This document shows positions 1 to 8,031 of a DNA stretch of 37,188 bases, in pieces. The stretch spans positions 1 to 37,188 of the forward strand of contig NZ_JAKEIO010000071.1 in NCBI RefSeq assembly GCF_021474405.1, in the 5' to 3' direction. Numbering within the stretch: the first letter of the stretch is position 1; each line of letters starts with the position of its first letter. The notes below the pieces were generated by a model, which was not told the DNA's origin, made no database searches, and worked only from the letters and a program-made list of their open reading frames with translations. Origin of the DNA: [Streptosporangium] indianense. GTDB lineage: Bacteria; Actinomycetota; Actinomycetes; Streptomycetales; Streptomycetaceae. The position numbers and the translations under genes were made by a program.

Positions 1-1
1 G

Positions 2-1057
2 GCCCGGGCCGCGGACGCCTCGCACGGCCCCGGGCTGCGGCGGCGGGGCGTCGTCTACACGGTCGGGGCGGGGGAGACGCCGGGCACCGCGTGGAGTGCC
101 CGGCGGATGCGCCACGACATCCGGGCCATCAGGGACGAGCTGCGCGCCGACACCGTCGACGTCACGGGCGACGGCGTCGAACGCCTCACGACGACCGCCG
201 CGGAGGCCGCCGCGCGCGGGCTGCACGTCTGGCTGCAGCCGACCCTCGGGGACGCCCCGCAGCGCGACATCCTGGACCACATGGCCGAAACCGGCCGGTT
301 CGCGGAGCGGCTGCGGCGGCAGGGCGCGAGCGTCGACTTCAGCGTCGGCTGCGAGTTCTGGCTGTTCGTCCCCGGCATCCTGCCGGGCGCGACGGCGCTG
401 GAGCGCATCGAGCACCTGCAGAGCGGCACCGTCGACTGGCCGCGGACGCTGCGCCGCCTCGCCGAGTTCACGGCGAAGGCCGCCAGGACAGGCCGCTCCG
501 TCTTCAAGGGCAACCTGAGCTACGCCGCGGCCCAGAGCATCGACGACCCGGACTGGAACCTCTTCGACATCGTCGGCATCGACTACTACGCGCACTTCGC
601 CAGGCGCTCCGACCACGTCCGGGAGCTGAAGCGGTACCTGAAGTGGGGCAAGCCGCTGGCCATCACGGAGTTCGGCACCTGCGCGTACGTCGGTGCGCCC
701 GAGACCGGCGGCATGGGCTGGGACGTCGTCGACCACGACAAGGACCCGGCGGAGATCAAGGGCGACCTGATCCGCAGCGAACGCGTCCAGGCGGACTACG
801 TGGGCGGGCTGCTGGACGTCTTCGCGTCGATGAGCCTGTACGGGGCGATGGCCTTCGAGTTCATCAGCGCCGACGCCCCGCACCGCCCGGACGCGCCCCG
901 CCACGACCTCGACATGGCGTCCTACGCCCTCACCAAAGTCATCAAGGACCGCCCGGGCGACCCCGCCTCCGGCTGGCACTGGGAGCCGAAGGAGGCGTTT
1001 CACGCGGTGGCCCGCCGATACGGGGCGGCGGGCCAGCGCACCGCTCAGTCGCAGTAG
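2..1057 (+). CDS. Glycosidase-like TIM-barrel protein, 5' end outside window
   Basis: The open frame runs in from the left edge (351 codons visible), so the true start is not in the window; the ATG at 107 is internal, because the preceding residues (RRGVVYTVGAGE) look like the first beta strand of the fold. The pattern resembles clan GH-A barrels: a Glu in GCEFWLF would be the acid/base and a Glu in ITEFGTC the nucleophile, with YYAHF and MAFEFI on other strands. Streptomyces homologues are often labelled 'abortive phage infection protein'; nothing here supports a defence role. Substrate unknown. No signal peptide can be judged. The end overlaps the convergent peptidase gene by 13 bp, so no terminator separates them. 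The family resemblance is from memory of related actinobacterial proteins; the catalytic residues are inferred. Confidence 0.75.
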   Translation, partial: ARAADASHGPGLRRRGVVYTVGAGETPGTAWSARRMRHDIRAIRDELRADTVDVTGDGVERLTTTAAEAAARGLHVWLQPTLGDAPQRDILDHMAETGRFAERLRRQGASVDFSVGCEFWLFVPGILPGATALERIEHLQSGTVDWPRTLRRLAEFTAKAARTGRSVFKGNLSYAAAQSIDDPDWNLFDIVGIDYYAHFARRSDHVRELKRYLKWGKPLAITEFGTCAYVGAPETGGMGWDVVDHDKDPAEIKGDLIRSERVQADYVGGLLDVFASMSLYGAMAFEFISADAPHRPDAPRHDLDMASYALTKVIKDRPGDPASGWHWEPKEAFHAVARRYGAAGQRTAQSQ

Positions 1058-2520
1058 AGGTCGGCGGCGGGCCGTGTGCCCGTGGCGAGGAACCGGGAGA
1101 CGGTCCGGTCGCCGCAGGCGTTGCCGTTGTCCAGATAGGCGTCGTGGCCGGTGGAGTTCACGGTGACCATGACGGCCCGCTCGCCGAGGGCCCGGCGCAG
1201 CTTGCGGGCCCCGGCGAGCGGGGTGGCGACGTCCCGTTCGTTCTGCACGAGCAGGATGTTGGAGGGCCCCTGGCCGGTGATCCGCACGGCCGGCTCCCTC
1301 GGAGCGAACGGCCAGGCGGCGCACACCATCGGCCCGCGCGGCATGCCCGCGGTCAGCGGGTACACGGCCCGGCTCTCGTGGACGTCCTTCTGGTAGGCGT
1401 CGGCCGAGTCGGGCCAGTCGACGTCGTTGCAGACGGTGCCGACGCCGACGGCGGCGATGTTCTGGAGGACCGGCTCGGGCGGGGCCTCGGGCACGGGCGG
1501 CACGTCCCCTTCGCGGGCGGCCCGGATGGCCTTGGCCAGTGCCGGGTAGTCGTCGGGGTCGTAGAGGCTGGACAGCATGATCTGGCGGAGCGCGTTGCCG
1601 TCCAGCCGGGGCGGGTTGGCGCCGGGCCAGGGGAGCGGTTCGCGGTCCAGCCGGGCGGCGAGCCGCAGGAAGCCGGACCGCACCTCGGCGGGCGTACGGG
1701 CGACCCGGTACGGATTGCCGGGCCGGGCGGCCCACTTGGCGAACTCGGGGAAGGTGTCCTCGACGCCGACCTCGAAGGCGGCGAGCCAGTTGCGGGTCAC
1801 GCGGGTGTGGTCGGGGTCGTCGTTGCTGTCCAGCACGATGCGGTCGGCGCGGTGCGGGAACAACTGGCTGTAGACGGCGCCGACATAGGTGCCGTACGAG
1901 ACACCCCACGCGGAGATCCTCTCCTCGCCCAGGGCGGCCCGGAGGCGGTCCAGGTCACGGGCCTCGTTGGCGGTGCTGATGTGCCGGATCAGTTCGCCGC
2001 CGTCACGCACACAGGCCTCGGCCGTACGCCGGGCGGTGGCCATGTTCTCGTCGAGGGAACCGTCCGGGGCGGGCCAGGGCAGACGCTTCGTCATGCTGAG
2101 GTCGGCGGGGTCGAGTGCGCAGTCGACGGCGGTGGAGGGCGCCATGCCGCGCGGCGCGAACCCGACGAGGTCGTACATCTCCCGCACCTTCCGCGGCAGC
2201 TTCTGCCCCTTCCCGGAGGGGTCGCCGAGACTGTCTCCGCCGGGACCGCCCGGGATGAGCAGCAGAGCGCCCCGCCGCGCGGGCGGCTTCTCGCTGGGAA
2301 TCCGCGAGACGGCGATCCGGATCTTCGGGCTGCCCGGGTCGGAGTAGTCCATGGGCACGTCGAGGGTGGCGCACTGCTGTCTCGGGTCGAGGCCGGGGCC
2401 GGTGCACTCACCCCAGTCGAGGGAGTCGGGTGCGGCGGCGGACGCCCCGCCGGGTCCGGAGAACCCCAACACCGCACAGGCGGCGGCGACGAGCGCCGCG
2501 TACTTCGTGATCCTGTTCAT
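1045..2520 (-). CDS. Secreted alpha/beta hydrolase, tripeptidyl aminopeptidase (TAP) family
   Basis: A 491-residue secreted serine hydrolase of peptidase family S33, expected to remove short peptides from protein N-termini outside the cell. The start is placed at the ATG at 2520 because a signal peptide follows directly (MNRITKYAALVAAACAVLGF, then an Ala-rich cleavage region); the in-frame TTG 15 codons upstream would bury it. Visible motifs are IPGGPGG (oxyanion region), AWGVSYGTYVG with the nucleophile Ser, a C-terminal TAP-like domain with Asp in NERDVATP and His in STGHDAYLDNG. A block usually read as GFDPRG is GFAPRG here, so a commonly conserved Asp is Ala. Cysteines such as CALD, CVRD, CAAW and YCD fit an exported disulfide protein. 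Monocistronic; the 3' end overlaps the convergent upstream gene. Confidence 0.88.
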   Translation of the reverse strand: MNRITKYAALVAAACAVLGFSGPGGASAAAPDSLDWGECTGPGLDPRQQCATLDVPMDYSDPGSPKIRIAVSRIPSEKPPARRGALLLIPGGPGGDSLGDPSGKGQKLPRKVREMYDLVGFAPRGMAPSTAVDCALDPADLSMTKRLPWPAPDGSLDENMATARRTAEACVRDGGELIRHISTANEARDLDRLRAALGEERISAWGVSYGTYVGAVYSQLFPHRADRIVLDSNDDPDHTRVTRNWLAAFEVGVEDTFPEFAKWAARPGNPYRVARTPAEVRSGFLRLAARLDREPLPWPGANPPRLDGNALRQIMLSSLYDPDDYPALAKAIRAAREGDVPPVPEAPPEPVLQNIAAVGVGTVCNDVDWPDSADAYQKDVHESRAVYPLTAGMPRGPMVCAAWPFAPREPAVRITGQGPSNILLVQNERDVATPLAGARKLRRALGERAVMVTVNSTGHDAYLDNGNACGDRTVSRFLATGTRPAADLYCD

Positions 2521-2888
2521 GCCCAGCAGCCTGACCGACCCGCCCGAACATCCCCATCCGGGCAACTGCCTTGTCTTTCAGGGGGTTTACCCCAGGGCTG
2601 CCCCTCGGGGTCCGCACCGGACGCCCCGGGCGGAATCTTGAGAGCCGTATCGGGCCGGCGCAGCAGGAAGACGCGGTCGCGCGGGGCGCAGAGTCCCTGC
2701 GCGTTCCGCGTGCCATTCCGTTGCTCTCACGGCTGGATTGTTTCGGAATGAGCCCCGTTCTGCAGTGCCCCGTGCCGAACCCCTGCGCGTTGCAGCGCAG
2801 TTGTCGGTCATACATCCCTCCGGAGTTTAGTCGCCGAGAGTCACCACCGGGACGCGAAGAGTAAAAACGCGCAGGAAGGGGGAGCACG
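2521..2888. other. Intergenic region between divergent peptidase and small genes
   Basis: No convincing gene is seen in this 368-bp stretch; open frames in it lack coding-like composition and start signals. It must hold promoters for the leftward peptidase gene and the rightward small genes. A GGGG-TTTA-CCCC mini-hairpin lies at about 2582-2593 in the peptidase leader, and an AT-richer patch (GAGTAAAAAC, near 2857-2867) lies about 20 bp before the start at 2889. No boxes could be assigned firmly. Confidence 0.4.
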
Positions 2889-3119
2889 GTGGAGGCACGG
2901 AACTCGGCGCTCTGCGTCGAAGAAACGGAGGACGCGGTGAAAGAATTGCGGGCAGAACTCGCCAGGGCCGGAAGTACCCTGCTCACACTGGAACCCGACC
3001 CGGTGAGTCTCGCGCGAAAAGCGCCCTGCCCGCTCGTCGTACCGGGCCGGTCCGCCGTACCGCGCACCGGTCGTGGCGCCCCCCACGCCACCTGCCGGCT
3101 CACGGAGGTGGCGCGATGA
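2889..3119 (+). CDS. Small protein of unknown function, first of an overlapping pair
   Basis: A 76-residue product with a GTG start behind a good ribosome binding site (AGGAAGGGGG, 2873-2882). The N-terminal half is charged and probably helical (VEETEDAVKELRAELARAG); the C-terminal half is Pro/Arg-rich and looks disordered. The TGA stop overlaps the ATG of the next gene (ATGA at 3116-3119), indicating translational coupling. I do not recognise a domain. Support for it being real comes from the ribosome binding site, the 4-bp overlap and its position rather than similarity; it could be a small regulatory or antitoxin-like partner, but nothing shows that. Confidence 0.6.
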   Translation: MEARNSALCVEETEDAVKELRAELARAGSTLLTLEPDPVSLARKAPCPLVVPGRSAVPRTGRGAPHATCRLTEVAR

Positions 3120-3331
3120 AGCCTCCGGTCGGCGCGTACGTCGTGGACACCCGCAGTGGTCGCATCGGCATCGTCATGGGGCATGAGGGGCCCTATGTGC
3201 AGCTGCGGCCGTACGGGGGCGGCCGGGAATGGGACGCCGACCCCGGAGCCGTCCGGCACGCCACCCCCTCCGAGTGGCTGAGCGCGGCGACCGCGTACGC
3301 CAACGCCCGCAGCAGGGGCGAGGTCCCTTGA
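3116..3331 (+). CDS. Small conserved Streptomyces protein, SH3/KOW-like
   Basis: A 71-residue acidic-basic protein starting at the ATG inside the ATGA overlap with the gene before it. The text GAYVVDTRSGRIGIVMGHEGPYVQLRPYGGGREWDADP has the alternating hydrophobic/glycine pattern of a small beta barrel of the SH3/KOW type, as found in many short streptomycete proteins that occur next to small regulators. No enzyme motif, membrane segment or signal peptide. Its role is unknown. Only 26 bp separate its stop from the recO ATG, so it may be co-transcribed with recO even though recO seems to have its own start signal. Confidence 0.72.
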   Translation: MKPPVGAYVVDTRSGRIGIVMGHEGPYVQLRPYGGGREWDADPGAVRHATPSEWLSAATAYANARSRGEVP

Positions 3332-3357
3332 CGGGACGGCCCTGCCAGAATGGCACC

Positions 3358-4104
3358 ATGAGTCTGTTCCGCGACGACGGCATCGTGCTGCGCACCCAGA
3401 AGCTGGGTGAGGCGGACCGGATCATCACCCTGCTCACGCGCGGTCACGGACGGGTACGCGCGGTGGCCCGGGGCGTGCGCCGGACGAAGTCGAAGTTCGG
3501 TGCGCGTCTCGAACCGTTCTCCCACGTCGACGTGCAGTTCTTCGCGAAGGGGAGCGAGCTGGTCGGGCGCGGCCTTCCGCTGTGCACCCAGAGCGAGACC
3601 ATCGCGCCCTACGGCGGCGGCATCGTCACCGACTACGCCCGGTACACGGCCGGCACCGTCATGCTGGAGACCGCCGAGCGTTTCACCGACCACGAGGGGG
3701 AGCCGGCCGTGCAGCAGTACCTGTTGCTGGTCGGCGGCCTGCGGACCCTCGCCCGGGGGGAGCACGCACCCCACCTCGTGCTCGACGCGTTCCTGCTCCG
3801 CTCCCTCGCCGTCAACGGCTACGCCCCGAGCTTCACCGACTGCGCGAAGTGCGGGATGCCCGGACCGAACCGGTTCTTCTCGGTCGCCTCGGGCGGATCC
3901 GTCTGCGGGGACTGCCGCGTCCCCGGCAGCGTCGTACCCTCGCCCCAGGCCCTGGAACTCCTCGCCGCCCTGCTTACGGGAGACTGGGACACCGCCGACG
4001 CGTGCGAGGCGCGCTACGTCCGGGAGGGCAGCGGGCTGGTGTCCGCGTATCTGCACTGGCACATGGAGCGCGGGCTGCGCTCCCTGCGCTACGTCGAGAA
4101 GTAG
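3358..4104 (+). CDS. recO: DNA repair protein RecO
   Basis: A 248-residue RecO, the mediator that with RecR loads RecA onto SSB-coated single strands in the RecFOR gap-repair pathway. The N-terminal OB fold begins MSLFRDDGIVLRTQKLGEAD and continues through TRGHGRVRAVARGVRRTKSKFGARLEPF, the classic RecO signature. The C-terminal helical domain carries a four-cysteine zinc site (CAKC about 20 residues before CGDC). The longer open frame upstream (from 3229) is rejected: the family start is at 3358. No Shine-Dalgarno precedes this ATG; a CAGAAT hexamer at 3346-3351 lies 6 bp before it, suggesting a leaderless transcript. uppS follows 75 bp downstream in the same direction. Confidence 0.96.
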   Translation: MSLFRDDGIVLRTQKLGEADRIITLLTRGHGRVRAVARGVRRTKSKFGARLEPFSHVDVQFFAKGSELVGRGLPLCTQSETIAPYGGGIVTDYARYTAGTVMLETAERFTDHEGEPAVQQYLLLVGGLRTLARGEHAPHLVLDAFLLRSLAVNGYAPSFTDCAKCGMPGPNRFFSVASGGSVCGDCRVPGSVVPSPQALELLAALLTGDWDTADACEARYVREGSGLVSAYLHWHMERGLRSLRYVEK

Positions 4105-4179
4105 CGCGAGCAGCGCACCACACGGCAGCGCACAACCGAGCAGCACAGAAGCAAGCGAGCACGAGGAGACGAGAAACAC

Positions 4180-5013
4180 ATGGCCGTACGCGGGATCCTG
4201 GGGCGCCAGCGCCGGGAGTACAGGACGCCGGAGCCGCACCCGTCCGGCGCGCGGCCCCCGAAGATCCCCGGGGAGTTCGTACCGCAGCATGTGGCGATCG
4301 TCATGGACGGCAACGGCCGCTGGGCCAAGGACCGGGGCCTGCCGCGCACCGAGGGGCACAAGGTCGGCGCCGAGCGCGTGCTGGACGTGCTCCAGGGGGC
4401 CATCGAGATGGGCGTGGGCGCCATCTCCCTGTACGCCTTCTCCACCGAGAACTGGAAGCGCTCGCCCGACGAGGTGCGCTTCCTGATGAACTTCAACCGG
4501 GACTTCATCCGCAAGACCCGGGACCAGCTCGACGAGCTGGGCATCCGGGTGCGCTGGGTCGGGCGGATGCCGAAGCTGTGGCGGTCCGTGGCCAAGGAGC
4601 TCCAGGTCGCCCAGGAGCAGACCAAGGACAACGACAAGCTCACGCTCTACTTCTGCATGAACTACGGCGGGCGGGCCGAGATCGCCGACGCGGCCCAGGC
4701 GCTGGCGGAGGACGTGAAGAGCGGCAGGCTCGACCCGTCCAAGGTCAACGAGAAGACCTTCGCGAAGTACCTGTACTACCCGGACATGCCGGACGTGGAC
4801 CTGTTCCTGCGGCCCAGCGGCGAGCAGCGCACCTCCAACTACCTGATCTGGCAGAGCGCCTACGCCGAGATGGTCTTCCAGGACGTGCTGTGGCCGGACT
4901 TCGACCGGCGCGACCTGTGGCGGGCCTGCCTGGAGTTCGCCTCACGGGACCGCCGCTTCGGCGGGGCGATCCCGAACGAGGAGCTGCTGGCCATGGAGGG
5001 CAAGCAGGCTTAA
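4180..5013 (+). CDS. uppS: Isoprenyl (undecaprenyl-type) diphosphate synthase
   Basis: A 277-residue cis-prenyltransferase that condenses isopentenyl diphosphate onto an allylic primer to make the long-chain carrier lipid for peptidoglycan and wall polymers. The catalytic block HVAIVMDGNGRWAKDRG (Asp43 for the Mg-diphosphate) is followed by GHKVGAERV, SLYAFSTENWKR and the C-terminal basic and acidic blocks RPSGEQRTSNYLIWQ and YAEMVF. It is slightly longer than usual because of a 30-residue Pro/Arg-rich N-terminal extension. The ATG is preceded by GAGGAGACGAG. It lies 75 bp after recO; that gap is rich in GCAGCACA-like repeats but holds no gene. Exact product chain length cannot be read from sequence. 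Confidence 0.95.
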   Translation: MAVRGILGRQRREYRTPEPHPSGARPPKIPGEFVPQHVAIVMDGNGRWAKDRGLPRTEGHKVGAERVLDVLQGAIEMGVGAISLYAFSTENWKRSPDEVRFLMNFNRDFIRKTRDQLDELGIRVRWVGRMPKLWRSVAKELQVAQEQTKDNDKLTLYFCMNYGGRAEIADAAQALAEDVKSGRLDPSKVNEKTFAKYLYYPDMPDVDLFLRPSGEQRTSNYLIWQSAYAEMVFQDVLWPDFDRRDLWRACLEFASRDRRFGGAIPNEELLAMEGKQA

Positions 5014-5041
5014 GGCCCCAAGGCGCCCCGACCGGCTCTCC

Positions 5042-5073
5042 GGTGGCCCGGTGGCCCGGTGGCCCGGTGGCCC
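5042..5073. repeat. Octamer tandem repeat (GGTGGCCC x4)
   Basis: Four perfect head-to-tail copies of GGTGGCCC lie between the uppS stop and the exporter start, followed by a degenerate fifth (GGCAGCCC). Because the unit is 8 bp, copy-number change would shift any frame reading through it; in all three frames it keeps a near-identical peptide (WPGGPVAR). The likely exporter start (5159) is downstream, so the repeat is probably untranslated. Confidence 0.9.
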
Positions 5074-5158
5074 GGCAGCCCCCAGCGGCCCAGGAGCCCC
5101 CAGAGCCCCGGCAACCCCTCCGGTGGCAGTCGGGTCGCCGCGGCGGTGTCCTGGTCGC

Positions 5159-6547
5159 ATGGGTTCCACCGCCGTCAGCGCGCCGGGCCGGACCGCACAC
5201 CGGGCCGGGGTCTTCACCGCGTCCTCGCTGGCCCTGTTCTGCATCCAGCTGGACTTCTTCGCGCTCAACCTGGCCATCCCCGGGATCTCCGCCGAACTGG
5301 ACACGACCGTTTCCGCGGCGCAGTGGACGCTGTCCGCGTACATGCTCGCCGTCGGCTGCCTGTTCATCGTCGGGGGACGGCTGGGCGACCTCCTCGGCCG
5401 GCGTCCGGTCCTGCTGGCCGGGACCGGGCTGTTCGCCGCCGCCTCCGTCGGCTGCGCCCTCGCCCCGAGCCTCGACGTGCTCGTCGTGGCCCGGATCGTG
5501 CAGGGCGCGGGCGCGGCGCTGATCTTCCCCGTGTCGGTCTCCGTCGTCACCAACGCCTTTCCGGAGGAGACCCGGGCCCGGGCGCTCGGCGCGATGTTCG
5601 GCATCGCCAACGTCGGCACCGCCCTCGGGCCGTTCGTCGGCGGCGGCTTCACCGACGGGCCGGGCTGGCGGTGGATCTTCTGGCTGCTGGCCCCGCTCAG
5701 CGCCCTCTCCCTGCTGATCGCCCTGCGCTACGTCCCCGACTCGCGGGACGAGAGCGCTCCGCGCCAGGTCGACCTGCCGGGCTGCCTGGCCGTCGTGACG
5801 AGCCTGGCCGCCCTGACCCTGGCCGTGGAGCGGGGGAGCGCCTGGGGCTGGGACCACGCCCGCACGCTCGCCCTGTTCGGGCTCGCCGTGGCGGCCGGCG
5901 GCCTCTTCGTGCTGCGGGAGCGGACCTGCCGGCATCCGCTGGTCGACTTCCGGCTGTTTCGCAACATCCGCTTCGACCTCGTCACCGTGATGGGGTCGGT
6001 CGCCAACATGGGCTACGCCGTCACCGTGTTCCTCGCCACCCTGCAGTTGCAGCAGGTGCGGGGCCTGTCGGCGATCCTGTCCGGCACGGTGTTCCTCGCC
6101 CCGGCCGTCATGGTCGCCTGCTCGGGTCCGATCGGCGCCTGGCTGTCCGGCCGGATGCGCGCCACCAGCGTCATGGCCCTGGCCGGGGCCGTCGCCGGCA
6201 CCGGCATGATCGGGCTGAGCTGGGCGTGGTCCTGGTGGGTCTACCTGCCCGTGTTCACGTGGTGCGCGCTCGGGCTGGGCCTGGGCTGGACCTTCGCCAG
6301 CGTGGCCACTCAGCAGGTCGTCTCACCCGCCCGCGCCGGAGAGGCCTCGGGTGTCGTCCTCACGGCTCTCGTCACACTCGGCGCGATCGGCCTCGCGGCG
6401 GTGGCGGCGGCCATCACCTCGCTCACCCCCGAGACCGGCCCGGAGGACGCCTACGACCTCATGCTGCGGGTCGGCGGCGCCGTGATCCTGGCCGCCTCGG
6501 CCCTGTCGCTCCTGGTGCGCCGCCGGCTCAGCGCCCGGGACGCGTGA
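5159..6547 (+). CDS. MFS multidrug exporter, DHA2 (EmrB/QacA) type
   Basis: A 462-residue proton-coupled exporter with about 14 predicted membrane helices. Helix 1 (ALFCIQLDFFALNLAIPGI) carries the DHA2-type acidic residue, the loop 2-3 motif is GGRLGDLLGRRPVLLAG (motif A), and GAGAALIFPVSVSVVTNAFPEETRARALG plus IANVGTALGPFVGG match motif C regions. I chose the ATG at 5159 (MGSTAVSAPG); the open frame reaches back to 5051 through the octamer repeat, and a GTG at 5123 is possible, but those residues are Pro/Gly-rich and unlike a transporter N-terminus. It has no adjacent regulator. It sits between uppS and zur, which I recall as neighbours in S. coelicolor, so it may be an insertion. Substrate unknown. 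Confidence 0.88.
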   Translation: MGSTAVSAPGRTAHRAGVFTASSLALFCIQLDFFALNLAIPGISAELDTTVSAAQWTLSAYMLAVGCLFIVGGRLGDLLGRRPVLLAGTGLFAAASVGCALAPSLDVLVVARIVQGAGAALIFPVSVSVVTNAFPEETRARALGAMFGIANVGTALGPFVGGGFTDGPGWRWIFWLLAPLSALSLLIALRYVPDSRDESAPRQVDLPGCLAVVTSLAALTLAVERGSAWGWDHARTLALFGLAVAAGGLFVLRERTCRHPLVDFRLFRNIRFDLVTVMGSVANMGYAVTVFLATLQLQQVRGLSAILSGTVFLAPAVMVACSGPIGAWLSGRMRATSVMALAGAVAGTGMIGLSWAWSWWVYLPVFTWCALGLGLGWTFASVATQQVVSPARAGEASGVVLTALVTLGAIGLAAVAAAITSLTPETGPEDAYDLMLRVGGAVILAASALSLLVRRRLSARDA

Positions 6548-6565
6548 CAGGCCAGGAGTCTTCCG

Positions 6566-6640
6566 CCCTCAGGGGCGCGGGTAACTGCCCGACAAGCCAC
6601 AACGCACCCGCAGCCGGCGCCCGGACGCAACCCCCACGGC
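6566..6640. repeat. Streptomyces dispersed-type intergenic repeat
   Basis: The stretch beginning CCCTCAGGGGCGCGGGTAAC and running into GACAAGCCACAACGCACCCG then CAGCCGGCGCCCGG resembles a non-coding repeat that I remember from many streptomycete intergenic regions (commonly with AGGGGCGCGGGGAACTGCGCGA). It fills the gap between the convergent exporter and zur genes, the usual position for such elements, and may act as a bidirectional terminator. Only one copy occurs in this window, so the repeat status rests on memory. Confidence 0.45.
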
Positions 6641-6650
6641 GATCGCCCGC

Positions 6651-7070
6651 TCAACCGCCGGAGGTCTTCGCACAGTCCGCGCAGGTCCCGAAAATTTCCA
6701 CCGTATGAGCCACGTTCACATACCCGTGCTCCGCCGCGATGGACTCGGCCCACTTCTCCACCGCCGGCCCCTCCACCTCGACGGCCTTGCCGCAGCCACG
6801 GCACACGAGGTGGTGGTGATGGTCGTCGGTGGAGCAACGCCGGTACACCGACTCGCCGTCGGCCGTGCGCAGGACGTCGACCTCACCGGCGTCGGCGAGG
6901 GACTGCAGCGTGCGGTAGACCGTGGTGAGCCCGACCGAGTCGCCCTTGTGCTTGAGCATGTCGTGCAGTTCCTGCGCACTGCGGAACTCGTCGACCTCCT
7001 GCAGGGCCGCCGCAACAGCGGCCCGCTGCTTGGTGGCGCGGCCCTTCACGGACGGTCCAGCGGTTGTCAC
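6651..7070 (-). CDS. zur: Zinc uptake regulator Zur (Fur family)
   Basis: A 139-residue Fur-family metal-dependent repressor. The winged helix lies at about residues 10-85 (KQRAAVAAALQEVDEFRSAQELHDML, then GLTTVYRTLQSLADAGEV). The dimerisation domain carries the sensory ligands DDHHHHLVC and the structural zinc site CRGCG with CADC. The GTG start at 7070 is chosen because GAGGAGG precedes it and homologous Zur starts match; the upstream 42 codons of the open frame are shadow. It is the last gene of the leftward znuA-C-B-zur unit, 58 bp behind znuB. With zinc it should repress znuA and other zinc-sparing genes; identity as Zur rather than Fur rests strongly on this context. Confidence 0.94.
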   Translation of the reverse strand: MTTAGPSVKGRATKQRAAVAAALQEVDEFRSAQELHDMLKHKGDSVGLTTVYRTLQSLADAGEVDVLRTADGESVYRRCSTDDHHHHLVCRGCGKAVEVEGPAVEKWAESIAAEHGYVNVAHTVEIFGTCADCAKTSGG

Positions 7071-7128
7071 CGTTGCCTCCTCACGTCTGCCTTGCCCGGG
7101 CCATTGTGCCAGCCCCGGGTGGGGGCGG

Positions 7129-8031
7129 TCAGACGCCGACTCCGTCGGCTGCCTGCCGGCTGCCGGGGATCGCGCACTCGGCAGGATCGGCCGCACCGTC
7201 CGCGGCCGCCCGGGCCCGGGCGCGGCGGCGGGCCAGCGGGGCCGCGAGCGCCGTCAGGGCGATGAACGCGCCGATGGTCAGCAGCACGATGGTCGCCCCG
7301 GGCGGCACGTCCTGGTAGTACGAGGTGACGGTGCCGCCGATCGTCACGCTCACGCCGATGGCCACGGCGATCACGAAGGTCGCGGCGAAGCTGCGGGCGA
7401 TCTGCTGTGCGGCCGCCACGGGCACCACCATCAGCGCACTGACCAGCAGCAGCCCGACCACGCGCATCGCCACCGTCACCGTGACGGCCGCGGTGACCGC
7501 CGTCAGCAGGTTCAGCACGCGCACCGGCAGGCCCGTCACCCGGGCGAACTCCTCGTCCTGGCTGACCGCGAACAGCTGCCGCCGCAGGCCGAGGGTGACC
7601 AGCACGACGAAAGCGGCCAGGACGCAGATCGCCGTGACGTCCGACTGGGACACCGTCGACAGGGAGCCGAACAGGTACGACGTCAGGTTGGCGTTGGAGC
7701 CCGTCGGCGCCAGGTTGATGAACATCACACCGCCGGCCATGCCGCCGTAGAACAGCATCGCGAGGGCGATGTCGCCGCGGGTCTTGCCGTACCAGCGGAT
7801 CAGCTCCATGAGGACCGCGCCGAGGACGGAGACCAGGGTCGCCATCCACACCGGGGACCAGCTGAGCAGGAAGCCGAGGCCGACGCCGGTCATCGCGACA
7901 TGGCCGATGCCGTCGCCCATCAGGGCCTGGCGGCGCTGGACCAGGTAGATGCCGACCGCGGGGGCGGTGATGCCGACCAGGACGGCGGCGAGCAGGGCCC
8001 GCTGCATGAAGGCGTAGTCGAGGAAGTCCAT
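7129..8031 (-). CDS. znuB: Zinc ABC transporter permease
   Basis: A 300-residue ABC-3 family permease of the high-affinity zinc importer, with seven to eight membrane helices. Recognisable blocks are MQRALLAAVLVGITAPAVGIYLVQRR at the N-terminus, MGDGIGHVAMTGVGLG, YLFGSLSTVS, and GLLLVSALMVVPVAAAQQIA. The C-terminal tail (about 35 residues, Ala/Arg-rich, cytoplasmic) is longer than in many homologues. Its ATG overlaps the znuC stop by one base (TGATG), so translation is probably coupled. It works with ZnuC as motor and ZnuA as extracellular receptor. Confidence 0.94.
   Translation of the reverse strand: MDFLDYAFMQRALLAAVLVGITAPAVGIYLVQRRQALMGDGIGHVAMTGVGLGFLLSWSPVWMATLVSVLGAVLMELIRWYGKTRGDIALAMLFYGGMAGGVMFINLAPTGSNANLTSYLFGSLSTVSQSDVTAICVLAAFVVLVTLGLRRQLFAVSQDEEFARVTGLPVRVLNLLTAVTAAVTVTVAMRVVGLLLVSALMVVPVAAAQQIARSFAATFVIAVAIGVSVTIGGTVTSYYQDVPPGATIVLLTIGAFIALTALAAPLARRRARARAAADGAADPAECAIPGSRQAADGVGV

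Noticed and set aside
2..1057. Possible phage-defence gene, because homologues are labelled 'abortive phage infection protein'
   Set aside because: The visible sequence is glycosidase-like; there is no defence domain and no defence neighbourhood.
2521..2565. Upstream TTG start for the TAP-family peptidase
   Set aside because: It would place 15 residues before the signal peptide, and TTG without a good ribosome site is unlikely.
91..2751. Long open frame spanning the first two genes on the + strand
   Set aside because: Arg/Gly/Pro-rich shadow of the real + and - strand genes; no start signal or domain.
2889..3331. Toxin-antitoxin pair (two small overlapping genes)
   Set aside because: The size and ATGA overlap fit, but neither protein shows a toxin or antitoxin domain that I can recognise.
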